Shown here: in pieces, positions 29,780 to 38,552 of the stretch
Layout of the letters: each line of letters starts with the position of its first letter
Numbering within the stretch: the first letter of the stretch is position 1
Assembly: GCF_027487935.1 (NCBI RefSeq)
Contig: NZ_JAIYCP010000009.1
Span: 83,536-147,535, forward strand
Direction: 5' to 3'
Source: Brevundimonas sp.
GTDB taxonomy: Bacteria > Pseudomonadota > Alphaproteobacteria > Caulobacterales > Caulobacteraceae
DNA length: 64,000 nucleotides
Made by a program: the position numbers and the translations under genes
Notes under the pieces: model-generated
The model's input: the letters and a program-made list of their open reading frames with translations, nothing else
The model's database searches: none
Told to the model about the DNA's origin: nothing

Positions 29780-31729
29780 CTAGCTCTGCTCAAGCCAGGC
29801 CTGCGCCATGAGAATCGGCCACAGCTGATGCTGGTTGTTTCTCACCCCCGACTGATGTTCGTCCCACAGACGGGTCACGCCGACCGGGTCGAAGATCCCG
29901 CCGTCCTCGAGGGACCGGGCGTCGAGCAGGGCGGCGGCCCAGGGCTTCAACGGCCCCCTCAGCCAGGCGCCGATCGGGACGCCGAAACCCATCTTGGGCC
30001 GCTCGATCAGGGCCTTGGGCACATGCCGGTAAAGCACCTGACGCAACGGCCATTTCGACACGCCGTCCCGGATCTTCATACCGGTGGGCAACGTCCAGGC
30101 GAACGCGAAGACGTCGGGATCGAGGAACGGCACCCGCGTCTCGAGCGACTGCGCCATGGCCGCGCGGTCGACCTTGGTCAGGACGTCGCCCGGCAGGTAG
30201 CCGACGGCGTCGAGGGCCATCATGGTCTCTGCGTCCGACAGGGCCTCATGGCCGGGTCGATCGCACAGGGACGGCAGGTCAATCGCGCTCCCGCCGCCGC
30301 CCCGCATCGCCCGCGCCGCCTCGGGGTTGGTGGAGATCAGGGTCTGGTAAAGATCATCCGTCGACCGGCTCGCGATCACCGCGGCGGCCTTGTGGATCTT
30401 GTCGCCCACATTGGATATCCGCGAGCCGAGCAACGGTCCGGCGGTGCGATCCCACCAGTCGGGCGAGAAGGCCGTCATGACCGGCCGGAGGCCGGCGCGC
30501 AGGGCCCGGGGAACCCGGGACAGGCGCGACCAGGCGCCTTGGGCGAAGGTGTGGCGATTGTAGCCCCCGAACACTTCGTCCCCGCCGTCGCCGGACAGCG
30601 ACACCGTCACCGACTTCCGAGCCAGACCACTGACGATCCAGGTCGGGATCTGGGACGAGTCCGCGAACGGCTCGCTGAAGATGCGGGGCAGATCGGGGAT
30701 CATGGCCAAGGCGTCCGCCGCCGTGACCAGCATCTCGGTATGATCTGTCTTCAGATGATCGGCTACGTCCCGTGCGTAGCCGGCCTCGTTATAGGCCTCA
30801 TCCTCAAAGCCGATGGTGAAGGTCTGGACAGGGCGGCTCGAGCAGGCCTGCATCAGGGCGACGACCGTCGAGGAGTCGACGCCGCCCGACAGGAAGGCAC
30901 CCAGGGGCACATCCGACACCATCTGCCGGCCGACGACCCGTTCCAGAATGGTCGCCAGCTGGTCGACCGCTTCCTCGGGCGAGCCCTGGAAGCGGTTGTT
31001 GGCCCCGTCGATGGCGACCGCCAGGGAGTCCCAGTAGGTCGTCTTCGATACGGCCTCGGTCCGCGGGTCGATCTGCAGGATCACCCCGGCCGGAACTTTG
31101 GATATACCAGCATAGACCGTGCGCGGATCGGGGACATAGAGGTAACGCGCCAACATGCCGATGGCGGCATGGTCGACCCGGCCCTCAAAGCTGGCGTGCT
31201 GACGCAGGGCGGTCAGCTCGGAGCCGAAGATCAAGGTGCGCGCGGCTCCCTGGCCCTGCCATCCGAAATAGAGCGGCTTCTCGCCCATACGGTCACGCGC
31301 CAGCGTCAGGGTGCGCGTCTGACGGTCCCACAAGGCCAGGGCGAACATGCCCCGGGTCCGCTTCAGCGCCTCTTCCAGCCCCCAGGCACAGATGGCGGCC
31401 AGCAGCACCTCGGTGTCGGACCGGCCCCGCCAGGGCGGTGCGAGGCCGGCCGTCTCGAGCGCCTCGCGGATGTCCGTGAAATTGTAGATCTCGCCGTTAT
31501 AGACGGTGACGAACCGGCCATCGTGCGAGGCCATCGGCTGGTGGCCGGTGGGGGTCAGGTCGATAATGGCTAGGCGGCGGTGGCCGAGGGCGACGCCGGC
31601 CTCCCGGTCCAGCCAGGCGTCGCCGTCGTCGGGGCCTCGGTGCCGGATCGCATCGGTCATGCGACGGACCGTGTCCGCCGCCGTGTCATCAAGAGGCAGG
31701 GCGCTGACGAAGCCTGCGATTCCGCACAT
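29780..31729 (-). CDS. Asparagine synthase-like amidotransferase of the polysaccharide locus
   Basis: A 649-residue glutamine-dependent amidotransferase. The N-terminal cysteine after the start (MCGIAGF) is the glutaminase nucleophile. The synthetase half has the pyrophosphate loop LSGGVDSSTVVAL at about residue 280 and SGDGGDEVFGGY. It is intact and of normal length. Its place between flippase and sugar-transferase genes suggests that it amidates a uronic acid of the polysaccharide, as proposed for similar genes in O-antigen loci, rather than making free asparagine. This role is inference from context. Confidence 0.85.
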   Translation of the reverse strand: MCGIAGFVSALPLDDTAADTVRRMTDAIRHRGPDDGDAWLDREAGVALGHRRLAIIDLTPTGHQPMASHDGRFVTVYNGEIYNFTDIREALETAGLAPPWRGRSDTEVLLAAICAWGLEEALKRTRGMFALALWDRQTRTLTLARDRMGEKPLYFGWQGQGAARTLIFGSELTALRQHASFEGRVDHAAIGMLARYLYVPDPRTVYAGISKVPAGVILQIDPRTEAVSKTTYWDSLAVAIDGANNRFQGSPEEAVDQLATILERVVGRQMVSDVPLGAFLSGGVDSSTVVALMQACSSRPVQTFTIGFEDEAYNEAGYARDVADHLKTDHTEMLVTAADALAMIPDLPRIFSEPFADSSQIPTWIVSGLARKSVTVSLSGDGGDEVFGGYNRHTFAQGAWSRLSRVPRALRAGLRPVMTAFSPDWWDRTAGPLLGSRISNVGDKIHKAAAVIASRSTDDLYQTLISTNPEAARAMRGGGGSAIDLPSLCDRPGHEALSDAETMMALDAVGYLPGDVLTKVDRAAMAQSLETRVPFLDPDVFAFAWTLPTGMKIRDGVSKWPLRQVLYRHVPKALIERPKMGFGVPIGAWLRGPLKPWAAALLDARSLEDGGIFDPVGVTRLWDEHQSGVRNNQHQLWPILMAQAWLEQS

Positions 31730-31747
31730 GTCCAGTTCCCTCGGGCG

Positions 31748-33238
31748 TCAAAGTAGGCGTCGGAACCCGCCGCGCCAGACCAGCGGGGTCAGGGCGAGCA
31801 GGAAGACGGCGGTGAATATCACACCTCCCCCGAGGAGGCGCAGAACCAGCGCCCAATCCTCGAGCAGCGGCAGCATGGCCCGCAGGGCGAGCCAGCCCGC
31901 GACGGCGGCGCCGAACAGGGCGACCAGCTCGATGGCCAGGGCTCGGGTGAACAGGCGCGGCTTCCAGATGAAGGTCACGGCGGCCTGGCCGAGCAGATAG
32001 ACGGCGCCGGCGGCTGACGCCCCGAGCGCAATCCCGGCCGGGCCCATGAACTCGCCCAGCCAACGGCTGACGAAGAAATTGACCACCGAGGCCACGGCGC
32101 CGATCACCAGCGGAACCACCATCCGCTGGTGCGAGAAAAACAGGCGGTTGAAGATTTCGCGGACCGCGATGAACACGATCCCGAGTGCGAACAGGGCATA
32201 GGCGCTCGCCGTGGCGGCGATGTCATCGGCCGAGAGCGCGCCCCGGCCATAGACCAGGGAGACCACCTCCTCGCGCATCATGACCGATACCACGGTCGGC
32301 GGCAGGGTCGCCCCGACGATGAGCAATATGCCCAGCGCCAGGGTCCGGCCGGTGCGCGCGTCGTCCGCGGCGACCGCATCGACGGCCAGCCGCGGGAACA
32401 GAAAATAGGACACCAGCATCGAGAAGGTGGTGGCTAGGAACATGGCCAGCCGGCTGGCGTAGTTCAGGTGCGAAATCGCCCCGGGCCCCATACCCCCGGC
32501 CAGATAGATGCCGATGTAGATGTTGATCTGGTCGAGGAAGGTGCCAAGCATGACCGGCAGCGAGAGCAGGGCGAGGCGCGACACCGTATCCCGGGAGATC
32601 AGCGGCCGCAGCGTTGTCGAGTAGAGATGGCGCGTCTGCAGTCGCTGAATCGGCACCTGCAGAACCCAAGCCAACACCGCTGCAATGACCGCAATGCGAA
32701 TGTCGTTGTATTGTGCGGCGACGATAATCCCGACGATCGCCAGAACGTTGTTCACGATCGGAACGGACAGCGGGGCTCGATAGAGGCCCGTTGCCTGTTG
32801 GATGGCGTTCTGGACACCCACGTAGCTCGAGAACGCAAATCCAAACGCCATGATGACAGTGAGGGAAGTCGCCGTCTCGACGGTCTCCGGACTGGCACCC
32901 GGAGCGCTCAACTGGACGATTGGACCCGCCGCGAGCACGCACAGGCTCGTCATCGCCAAGGCCAGTAACAGATAGATCTGAATCGACTGGTTCACAAAGT
33001 TGGCGGCAGACTCGTCCCCCTCCGCACGCTTTGCAACATAGAGGGGCAGGAACACCACATTGATGGTGACAAGCGCTGCCGCCCAAAGGACGCCGGGGAT
33101 CGTATTGGCGATGAAGAAGGCGTCGGTTGCTGAACCAGCCCCGAAATATTTCGACATGACGACGTCACGCCCGAAGGCCAGCAACTTGCCCGCGACCGTG
33201 AGAATGACCGCGACGAGACCGAACTTCAGGCTCGACAT
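31748..33238 (-). CDS. MurJ/Wzx-type flippase
   Basis: A 496-residue multi-pass protein of the MVF/MurJ lipid-linked oligosaccharide flippase family, with about 14 hydrophobic segments. Its beginning (KFGLVAVILTVAGKLLAFGRDVVMSKYFGAG, quoted only by its ends: KFGLVAV and FGAGSATDAFF) matches the conserved MurJ N-terminus with the arginine-aspartate pair. It should carry undecaprenyl-linked repeat units to the periplasm for the Wzy polymerase encoded just upstream. The start at 33238 is used since it matches the family's length; a TTG at 33277 that overlaps the previous stop is an alternative. Confidence 0.85.
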   Translation of the reverse strand: MSSLKFGLVAVILTVAGKLLAFGRDVVMSKYFGAGSATDAFFIANTIPGVLWAAALVTINVVFLPLYVAKRAEGDESAANFVNQSIQIYLLLALAMTSLCVLAAGPIVQLSAPGASPETVETATSLTVIMAFGFAFSSYVGVQNAIQQATGLYRAPLSVPIVNNVLAIVGIIVAAQYNDIRIAVIAAVLAWVLQVPIQRLQTRHLYSTTLRPLISRDTVSRLALLSLPVMLGTFLDQINIYIGIYLAGGMGPGAISHLNYASRLAMFLATTFSMLVSYFLFPRLAVDAVAADDARTGRTLALGILLIVGATLPPTVVSVMMREEVVSLVYGRGALSADDIAATASAYALFALGIVFIAVREIFNRLFFSHQRMVVPLVIGAVASVVNFFVSRWLGEFMGPAGIALGASAAGAVYLLGQAAVTFIWKPRLFTRALAIELVALFGAAVAGWLALRAMLPLLEDWALVLRLLGGGVIFTAVFLLALTPLVWRGGFRRLL

Positions 33239-33273
33239 GACGGGCCGTTGCGAGGAACCCCGCGAACCCACGA

Positions 33274-34602
33274 TCAAGCGCGCTTCGTTCCGACCGCCTG
33301 CGCGGGCCGGTTATAGCGCCGGCGGTACATCAGATAGAGACCCACGGTCACAAAGAGCGTGAGCATACCCCCGGGGGTCTGCATCAGCTGGTTGTTGGCT
33401 GGCATCATGACGACGCCCAGCGTCAGTAGGCTGAACAACAGGATGGCGAAAGGGTTGGCGTACCTCGTGCTTTCAATCCAGCAGCGCGCATACACATAGG
33501 CAAAGAAGCCGAAAATCGGGATCGTGCCGAAGAATGTGAAGTCAGAGGCAAACCAGGCGAATACGGAATACCATCGGGACTCACCCCACCCGGATGTATA
33601 TGCCGCGATATAGGGGTATGTGTATTCATAGGCGAACGGCAAACCGAACACGCGCTCACCGATGACAGACATCGGATACGCAGTGCCGAACATGAAGGAC
33701 CATGTGAAAGGCGCCTCGAGGGCATATCCCAGTCCGACAAGACCATTTCCAATGTACATGCACAATATAGATAATGTAAATCCAAGTCCCGATCCAAATA
33801 TCGTAAAAACTGGATGATTTGTATCGTAGCGAACGAGAGATATTTCACGCTGGTTGATATTCATCGCATCGATCCCAATCGCAGCGTATCTCTGGGTAAG
33901 AATGATGTTGAACATTGCAACACCAGCAATTCCGACCACCAGTATTATCAATATGGTACTGAAACTAAGAGGTTTACCTCTGATCACCGCGCGAAGTGCA
34001 AAAATGGCGCTCATATAGATTACGAGATCACCGATCGTCTTCTGTTGCCCCGCGCTGAGCATGAACACGACAGGTGCCCCGAAAACGATCAGACCAGTGG
34101 CTATTTTTTCAAAAAAGGACAGTTTATTGAAATAAAATAACCCCCAGATTGTAACTATAAAAGACGGTGCAGCAAATATTGTATAAAGAATGAATGATAT
34201 GCTGTATTTACCTGAGTTTCGTTCGTAATTTGCGTACGTATCATTATACGCCTGACCAACTGAGTTGATATCAAGATTTACGTTTTCTGATGTAAAAAAT
34301 GAAAACACCGTATAAAGAAGTCCAATGAAAGATATAGCCAAGGCGACTTGAAAAATCTTTCGGTCGAACATCATTCGGCTTACTTCAGACTGCCGCCGCG
34401 GCAGGACAAGAGGGCGACGGACTCCGATATAGTAACCAACACCCATCGCAATGGAGACTATGAAAAGATAAAACGAAACGAGAGGCCAGTTGTAGCTGGT
34501 GTAAACAACGGGACCAAAAATCGTGATCCCGAGCGTAGCAAACAGATAACCGATAGTAAAAATGAGCGGCGCGTACCGCATGTCGATTTTTGATCGCTTC
34601 AT
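33274..34602 (-). CDS. Wzy-like polysaccharide polymerase, low GC
   Basis: A 442-residue protein with ten or more hydrophobic helices and no strong sequence family. Features such as the large loop after helix 5 and the operon position identify it as a probable O-antigen/capsule polymerase (Wzy). The gene's GC content is strikingly lower than its neighbours (many AAA, ATT, TAT codons), a common sign of transferred, rapidly exchanged Wzy genes. Its ATG is one base past the stop of the glycosyltransferase gene upstream. No catalytic residue can be named. Confidence 0.75.
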   Translation of the reverse strand: MKRSKIDMRYAPLIFTIGYLFATLGITIFGPVVYTSYNWPLVSFYLFIVSIAMGVGYYIGVRRPLVLPRRQSEVSRMMFDRKIFQVALAISFIGLLYTVFSFFTSENVNLDINSVGQAYNDTYANYERNSGKYSISFILYTIFAAPSFIVTIWGLFYFNKLSFFEKIATGLIVFGAPVVFMLSAGQQKTIGDLVIYMSAIFALRAVIRGKPLSFSTILIILVVGIAGVAMFNIILTQRYAAIGIDAMNINQREISLVRYDTNHPVFTIFGSGLGFTLSILCMYIGNGLVGLGYALEAPFTWSFMFGTAYPMSVIGERVFGLPFAYEYTYPYIAAYTSGWGESRWYSVFAWFASDFTFFGTIPIFGFFAYVYARCWIESTRYANPFAILLFSLLTLGVVMMPANNQLMQTPGGMLTLFVTVGLYLMYRRRYNRPAQAVGTKRA

Positions 34603-34603
34603 C

Positions 34604-35884
34604 TCAGTAACGAGGTCTCGAAATTTTCGCCATGAAGGCCTCAGCGATGCTCAGATAGCGCGCATAGTGAAAGAGACCCGACGTTCGGCAATGGGTCTTC
34701 ATCGCCGAAACCTCCACCTGGCTGCCCCGCAGGATGGCCGCCAGCCTTCCACCCGCCGACACGCTGTCTCCATAGTCGATGTACCAGCCCGTGCGCCCCT
34801 CGGTGTGATAGCGCATAAGGCTCCCCAACGCATTGGTGATCACCGGCGTGCCAAAGTGAATCGATTCCCCGAATTTCGTCGGAAAGCCAGCCACTGACAC
34901 GATGCTCTTTTTCCTGAGAAAGATCGAGTAATCTGACGCGGCCAGCCGGGCCCTGACAAGCGCGCGCGGCTGGCGGCCGTGGAACCGGATCCGGTCGCCC
35001 AGCGTCTCGAGCAGGGGCGCGTGAAGGGGCATCACGGCCAGGTAGTCGCTGCGCTCGACGCCATAGACATCGAGAACGAACTCGGCCCCCAGCCCCTGCG
35101 CGACGCCCAGGGCCTCGACTACCTTGTCCAGCCGGTCCTTGGGACCCTCGCGCGACTCCGCCACCGTCCGGGGATCGAACCCCGAGCCGGCGAAGAACAG
35201 CCGTTTCGGCTTGCCATCCGGGGTCGCCTCCCCCTCCGCCTCGACGGGCGGGTCCGCCAGCAGGGTCGGCAGCTCCAGCACAGGCTGCCCTCTCCGACCG
35301 TAGAAGTCGCGCAGGAATTCACTGGCGACGATCATCCCGTCCATGCGGTGATTGGCCCAGCGCATCCGCAGCGGACGGTCGATGTTGCGCGCCACCGCCG
35401 CGACGCTGCGCATGCGGCTGACGCTGTACCATTCCGTCGCCTCGCCGATGGCCACCGCCCCCCGCGCATGGGCCGCCCGGCGCAGCCGCTCCTGGGCAAC
35501 CCCGGGGTAGTCATAGAGGATGAGGGCGGCCATCCGTCCGGCATAGTGGGCGTCGGCAATGGCCAGCACCTCAGCCCCGCTCACGATGCGCCGCAGCCAG
35601 GCCACGCGGCCCGCCGGATACGGCAGCTCCCAGCAGTCCATGCCGCCGTTATCGAACGTCGCGCGCCGCGGTCCGTCCTCCTCGCCGAGCTGGCGCGACA
35701 GGCCGATCAGCACGACGCGATAGCCGAGGTCGCGGAAGATCGAGGCGTTGGCGACGGCGCGCTGAGCGGCCGCATTGAGGTCCGGAAACTCGAACGCCCC
35801 GGCGTAAAGAATCGTATCGGCGGGACCGCCCGGCAGGGGCGCGAACCCGCTGTCGGTGAAACCGTCCTCCGCCACTGCCGTCAC
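34604..35884 (-). CDS. Glycosyltransferase (GT4-like)
   Basis: A 426-residue glycosyltransferase-like protein. The N-terminal half has a Rossmann-type start (TILYAGAFEF, YRVVLIGLSRQL). The C-terminal half has KPKRLFFAGSGFDPRTV and FPTKFGESIHFGTPVITNA, which fits a GT4-like donor site although the usual EX7E pair is not exact. The start is GTG at 35884 because its GTGA overlaps the stop of the dehydrogenase gene by four bases. It sits second in the seven-gene operon. Sugar specificity is unknown. Confidence 0.78.
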   Translation of the reverse strand: MTAVAEDGFTDSGFAPLPGGPADTILYAGAFEFPDLNAAAQRAVANASIFRDLGYRVVLIGLSRQLGEEDGPRRATFDNGGMDCWELPYPAGRVAWLRRIVSGAEVLAIADAHYAGRMAALILYDYPGVAQERLRRAAHARGAVAIGEATEWYSVSRMRSVAAVARNIDRPLRMRWANHRMDGMIVASEFLRDFYGRRGQPVLELPTLLADPPVEAEGEATPDGKPKRLFFAGSGFDPRTVAESREGPKDRLDKVVEALGVAQGLGAEFVLDVYGVERSDYLAVMPLHAPLLETLGDRIRFHGRQPRALVRARLAASDYSIFLRKKSIVSVAGFPTKFGESIHFGTPVITNALGSLMRYHTEGRTGWYIDYGDSVSAGGRLAAILRGSQVEVSAMKTHCRTSGLFHYARYLSIAEAFMAKISRPRY

Positions 35885-37158
35885 AGGCACCAATAGGATT
35901 TGCCCGGCGACAGGGGACTGGCCGCCGTCCGCATTGCGGGCCAGGAGCCTTTGAGATCGGCTACGAGCCCGCCTTCCGCCACCAGGGCGTCGACGGCGCT
36001 GCCTTCCATGCCCTTGTAGGACGCGTGCGGCACGGCGGCGATCACACAGTCGTAGCGCCGCCCCAGCGCTCCGGCGTCGAGCACGATGCCATACTCGTGC
36101 AGCGCTTCATCGGCGTCCGCGAGCGGATCGGTCACCGTGACCTCGTGGCCCAGCTTGACCAGCCGCGCAATCAGGTCTGCGACCTTGGAGTTCCTCAGAT
36201 CGGGTACGTCCTCCTTGAAGGTCAGGCCGAGCACGAGCACCGAACCCGGGCGCCCGGACCGGTTGGTGTGCACCTGGTCGGCGATCCAGTTCGCCATCCC
36301 GTCATTGATCGACCGGCCGGCGAGGATGACCTGCGCCTTATGGCCCAGTTCCTGGGCGCGGTAGCTAAGGTAATAGGGGTCAACGCCGATGCAGTGCCCC
36401 CCGACCAGCCCGGGCTCGAACGGCAGGAAATTCCACTTGGTGCGGGCGGCCGCCAGCACGTCCCAGATCGTCAGCCCGAGGGACGAGAAGATCTGGGTGA
36501 TCTCGTTGATAAAGGCGATGTTGATGTCGCGCTGGGCGTTCTCGATCACCTTGGCCGCTTCGGCGGCCTTGATCGAGGCGGCCCTGAACACGCCACCGCT
36601 GGTCACCCGGCCGTAGACGTCGGCCATCCGTTCGGTAACGTCGTCCGATTCACCGGCGATCACCTTGGTGATGCGGTCGACGGTGTGTTCCCGGTCGCCA
36701 GGATTGATGCGCTCCGGCGAGTAGCCGACAAAGAAGTCCACCGACGGGGTCAGGCCGGACGCCTCGGCCAGAATCGGACGGCAGATGTCCTCGGTGACAC
36801 CGGGATAGACCGTACTTTCGAACACCACGACCGGGCGGGTAGAACGATCCAGCATGCAGCCCACGGTCCGCGTGGCGGCTCGCAGGGGGCCGAGGTCGGG
36901 CCGGTTTTCGCAGTCGATCGGGGTCGGCACCGTTACGATGTAGAGGTCCGCCGGTGGGCAGGCGGCAGGATCATTGACGAAATTCAGACCCGAAGCCGAC
37001 AGCTCTGCACCGGCCACTTCCGCCGTGCGGTCATGGCCGGACTGCAGCTCGGCAATCCGCGCGGCACTGATATCCAGGCCCCAAGTCTCGAAGTGTTTGG
37101 CCAGATGAACAGCAAGCGGCAAGCCGACATAGCCCAGTCCCACGACAACGATCCGCAT
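35881..37158 (-). CDS. Nucleotide-sugar dehydrogenase (TviB/WbpA-like)
   Basis: A 425-residue UDP-sugar 6-dehydrogenase oxidising the C6 of a UDP-N-acetylhexosamine to the uronic acid with NAD. The Rossmann start MRIVVVGLGYVGLPLAVHL is clear. The catalytic cysteine is C256 in GGHCIGVDPYYL, which is the signature seen in UDP-GlcNAc dehydrogenases such as TviB and WbpA. NSKVADLIARLVKLGHEVTV lies in the C-terminal domain. It is first in the leftward operon and may make UDP-GlcNAcA or UDP-GalNAcA, the kind of acid that the asnB-like enzyme could amidate. The ATG has GGAAG upstream; an earlier in-frame ATG at 37170 is possible. Confidence 0.85.
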   Translation of the reverse strand: MRIVVVGLGYVGLPLAVHLAKHFETWGLDISAARIAELQSGHDRTAEVAGAELSASGLNFVNDPAACPPADLYIVTVPTPIDCENRPDLGPLRAATRTVGCMLDRSTRPVVVFESTVYPGVTEDICRPILAEASGLTPSVDFFVGYSPERINPGDREHTVDRITKVIAGESDDVTERMADVYGRVTSGGVFRAASIKAAEAAKVIENAQRDINIAFINEITQIFSSLGLTIWDVLAAARTKWNFLPFEPGLVGGHCIGVDPYYLSYRAQELGHKAQVILAGRSINDGMANWIADQVHTNRSGRPGSVLVLGLTFKEDVPDLRNSKVADLIARLVKLGHEVTVTDPLADADEALHEYGIVLDAGALGRRYDCVIAAVPHASYKGMEGSAVDALVAEGGLVADLKGSWPAMRTAASPLSPGKSYWCL

Positions 37159-37511
37159 ACCCACTTCCAATCTCCCGGGGGTTCCGACCCAGGTCCCACC
37201 GCTTGTGTAAAAATGAGCCGCGACACTGGCGCGACAGGTGGAACGAACCCGTCAGGACAGGTTCCGGGGACGGCTCCTGCCGCCCGGGGCTGCATCTAGC
37301 AGCGCCACATCCGGTGGTCCAGATACAAGGGCCGTCGGCCTGCCTTCGCGAAGGCCCCGAACGCGGCGTGGACCGTCCCGGACCACTCTGCGATTGCGAT
37401 GGGTGTGAAGCGCCAGTAGGGAAACCCATTCACAGGGTGCCCGGGCGGAAACGGCTCTGCGGTTCGAGCGAACCTCACCGGCCCGGCGGGCGAACACAAG
37501 AGAGCAGTTCC
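37159..37511. other. Divergent promoter region of the polysaccharide locus, no gene seen
   Basis: 353 bases between the divergent dehydrogenase and epimerase genes. No coding frame with sensible start or codon use is seen. The segment CGACACTGG then GGAACGAACCC near 37215-37250 has a shorter look-alike (CGACACTGGGACGAACCC) at about 44165 in front of the export genes, so it may be a shared regulatory site. This is a visual match only. Confidence 0.4.
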
Positions 37512-38510
37512 ATGTCTGTCCTGGTCACGGGAGTCGCCGGATTCATCGGTTCGCATGTCGCCCACCGCCTGCTGGCGCGGGGGACACCGGTCATCGGCAT
37601 CGACGATCTCAACGACTATTATGATGTGACGCTGAAGGAGGCCCGGCTGGCCCGCCTTCAGGAGACCTATCCGGACCTGTTCCGTTTCATCCGCCTGGAC
37701 TTTGCGGACGACGCCCGGATCGACGCGGCGCTGGCGGATGTCGACATCACGGCCGTCGTGCATCTCGGTGCCCAGGCCGGCGTCCGCTATTCGATCGAGA
37801 ACCCCCGCGCCTATGTGCGGGCCAATCTCGCGGGGCACGTCAACCTCCTTGAGGTCGCGCGCCACCGCGGCGTTGCCCACATGGTCTATGCCAGTTCGTC
37901 GTCGGTCTACGGGGGCAACACCCAGCTGCCCTTCCGGGTCGAGGACCGCGTGGACCATCCCATTTCGCTCTACGCCGCCACCAAGAAGGCGGACGAACTG
38001 ATGAGCGAAACCTATGCCCACCTTTATCGCCTTCCGCTGACCGGGCTGCGCTTCTTCACAGTCTACGGCCCGTGGGGCCGACCCGACATGGCCATGTGGC
38101 TGTTCACCAAGGCCATCCTCGAGGGACGGCCGATCAATGTCTTCAACCACGGCAATATGCGGCGCGACTTTACCTACATCGACGATATCGTGACCGGCAT
38201 CGTCGCCTGCCTGGACAACCCGCCGCCGGACGACGGCGAGATAAAGGCCGGGGGCAGCCGGGGCCCGCACCGCCTCTACAACATCGGCAACAACCGCTCC
38301 GAGGAACTGGGACGGATGATCGAGCTGATCGAGGAGGCCTGCGGGGTGAAGGCTGAGCGCAACATGCTGCCCATGCAGGCCGGCGACGTTCCGGAGACCT
38401 ATGCAGATATCAGCGCGATCGCCTCGGACCTCGGCTTTCAGCCCACCACCTCGATCAACGTCGGCATTCCGCGCTTCGTCGAATGGTACCGGACCTACCA
38501 CGGCCTCTGA
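37512..38510 (+). CDS. UDP-glucuronate 4-epimerase (first copy)
   Basis: A 332-residue SDR epimerase that interconverts UDP-GlcA and UDP-GalA. The NAD loop is GVAGFIGSHVAHRLLARG and the catalytic pair is Y154/K158 in SLYAATKKADE. FFTVYGPWGRPDMAMW and RRDFTYIDDIV are hallmarks of the LspL/Cap1J-type UDP-glucuronate epimerases. A second gene of the same type is at 60990. The ATG at 37512 follows a GAGAG-rich segment. It is convergent with the WbpM-type gene, with a 30-bp palindrome between. Confidence 0.88.
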   Translation: MSVLVTGVAGFIGSHVAHRLLARGTPVIGIDDLNDYYDVTLKEARLARLQETYPDLFRFIRLDFADDARIDAALADVDITAVVHLGAQAGVRYSIENPRAYVRANLAGHVNLLEVARHRGVAHMVYASSSSVYGGNTQLPFRVEDRVDHPISLYAATKKADELMSETYAHLYRLPLTGLRFFTVYGPWGRPDMAMWLFTKAILEGRPINVFNHGNMRRDFTYIDDIVTGIVACLDNPPPDDGEIKAGGSRGPHRLYNIGNNRSEELGRMIELIEEACGVKAERNMLPMQAGDVPETYADISAIASDLGFQPTTSINVGIPRFVEWYRTYHGL

Positions 38511-38521
38511 TCGGCCGACGG

Positions 38522-38551
38522 CGGGGGTGGGCCGGGCCCGGCCCACCCCCG
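38522..38551. terminator. Perfect 30-bp palindrome between convergent genes
   Basis: The two 15-base halves (CGGGGGTGGGCCGGG and its complement) match perfectly, 11 bases past the epimerase stop and 1 base from the stop of the dehydratase gene. It can fold on both strands, so it is a likely bidirectional terminator, although no U-run follows on either side. Confidence 0.6.
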
Positions 38552-38552
38552 G

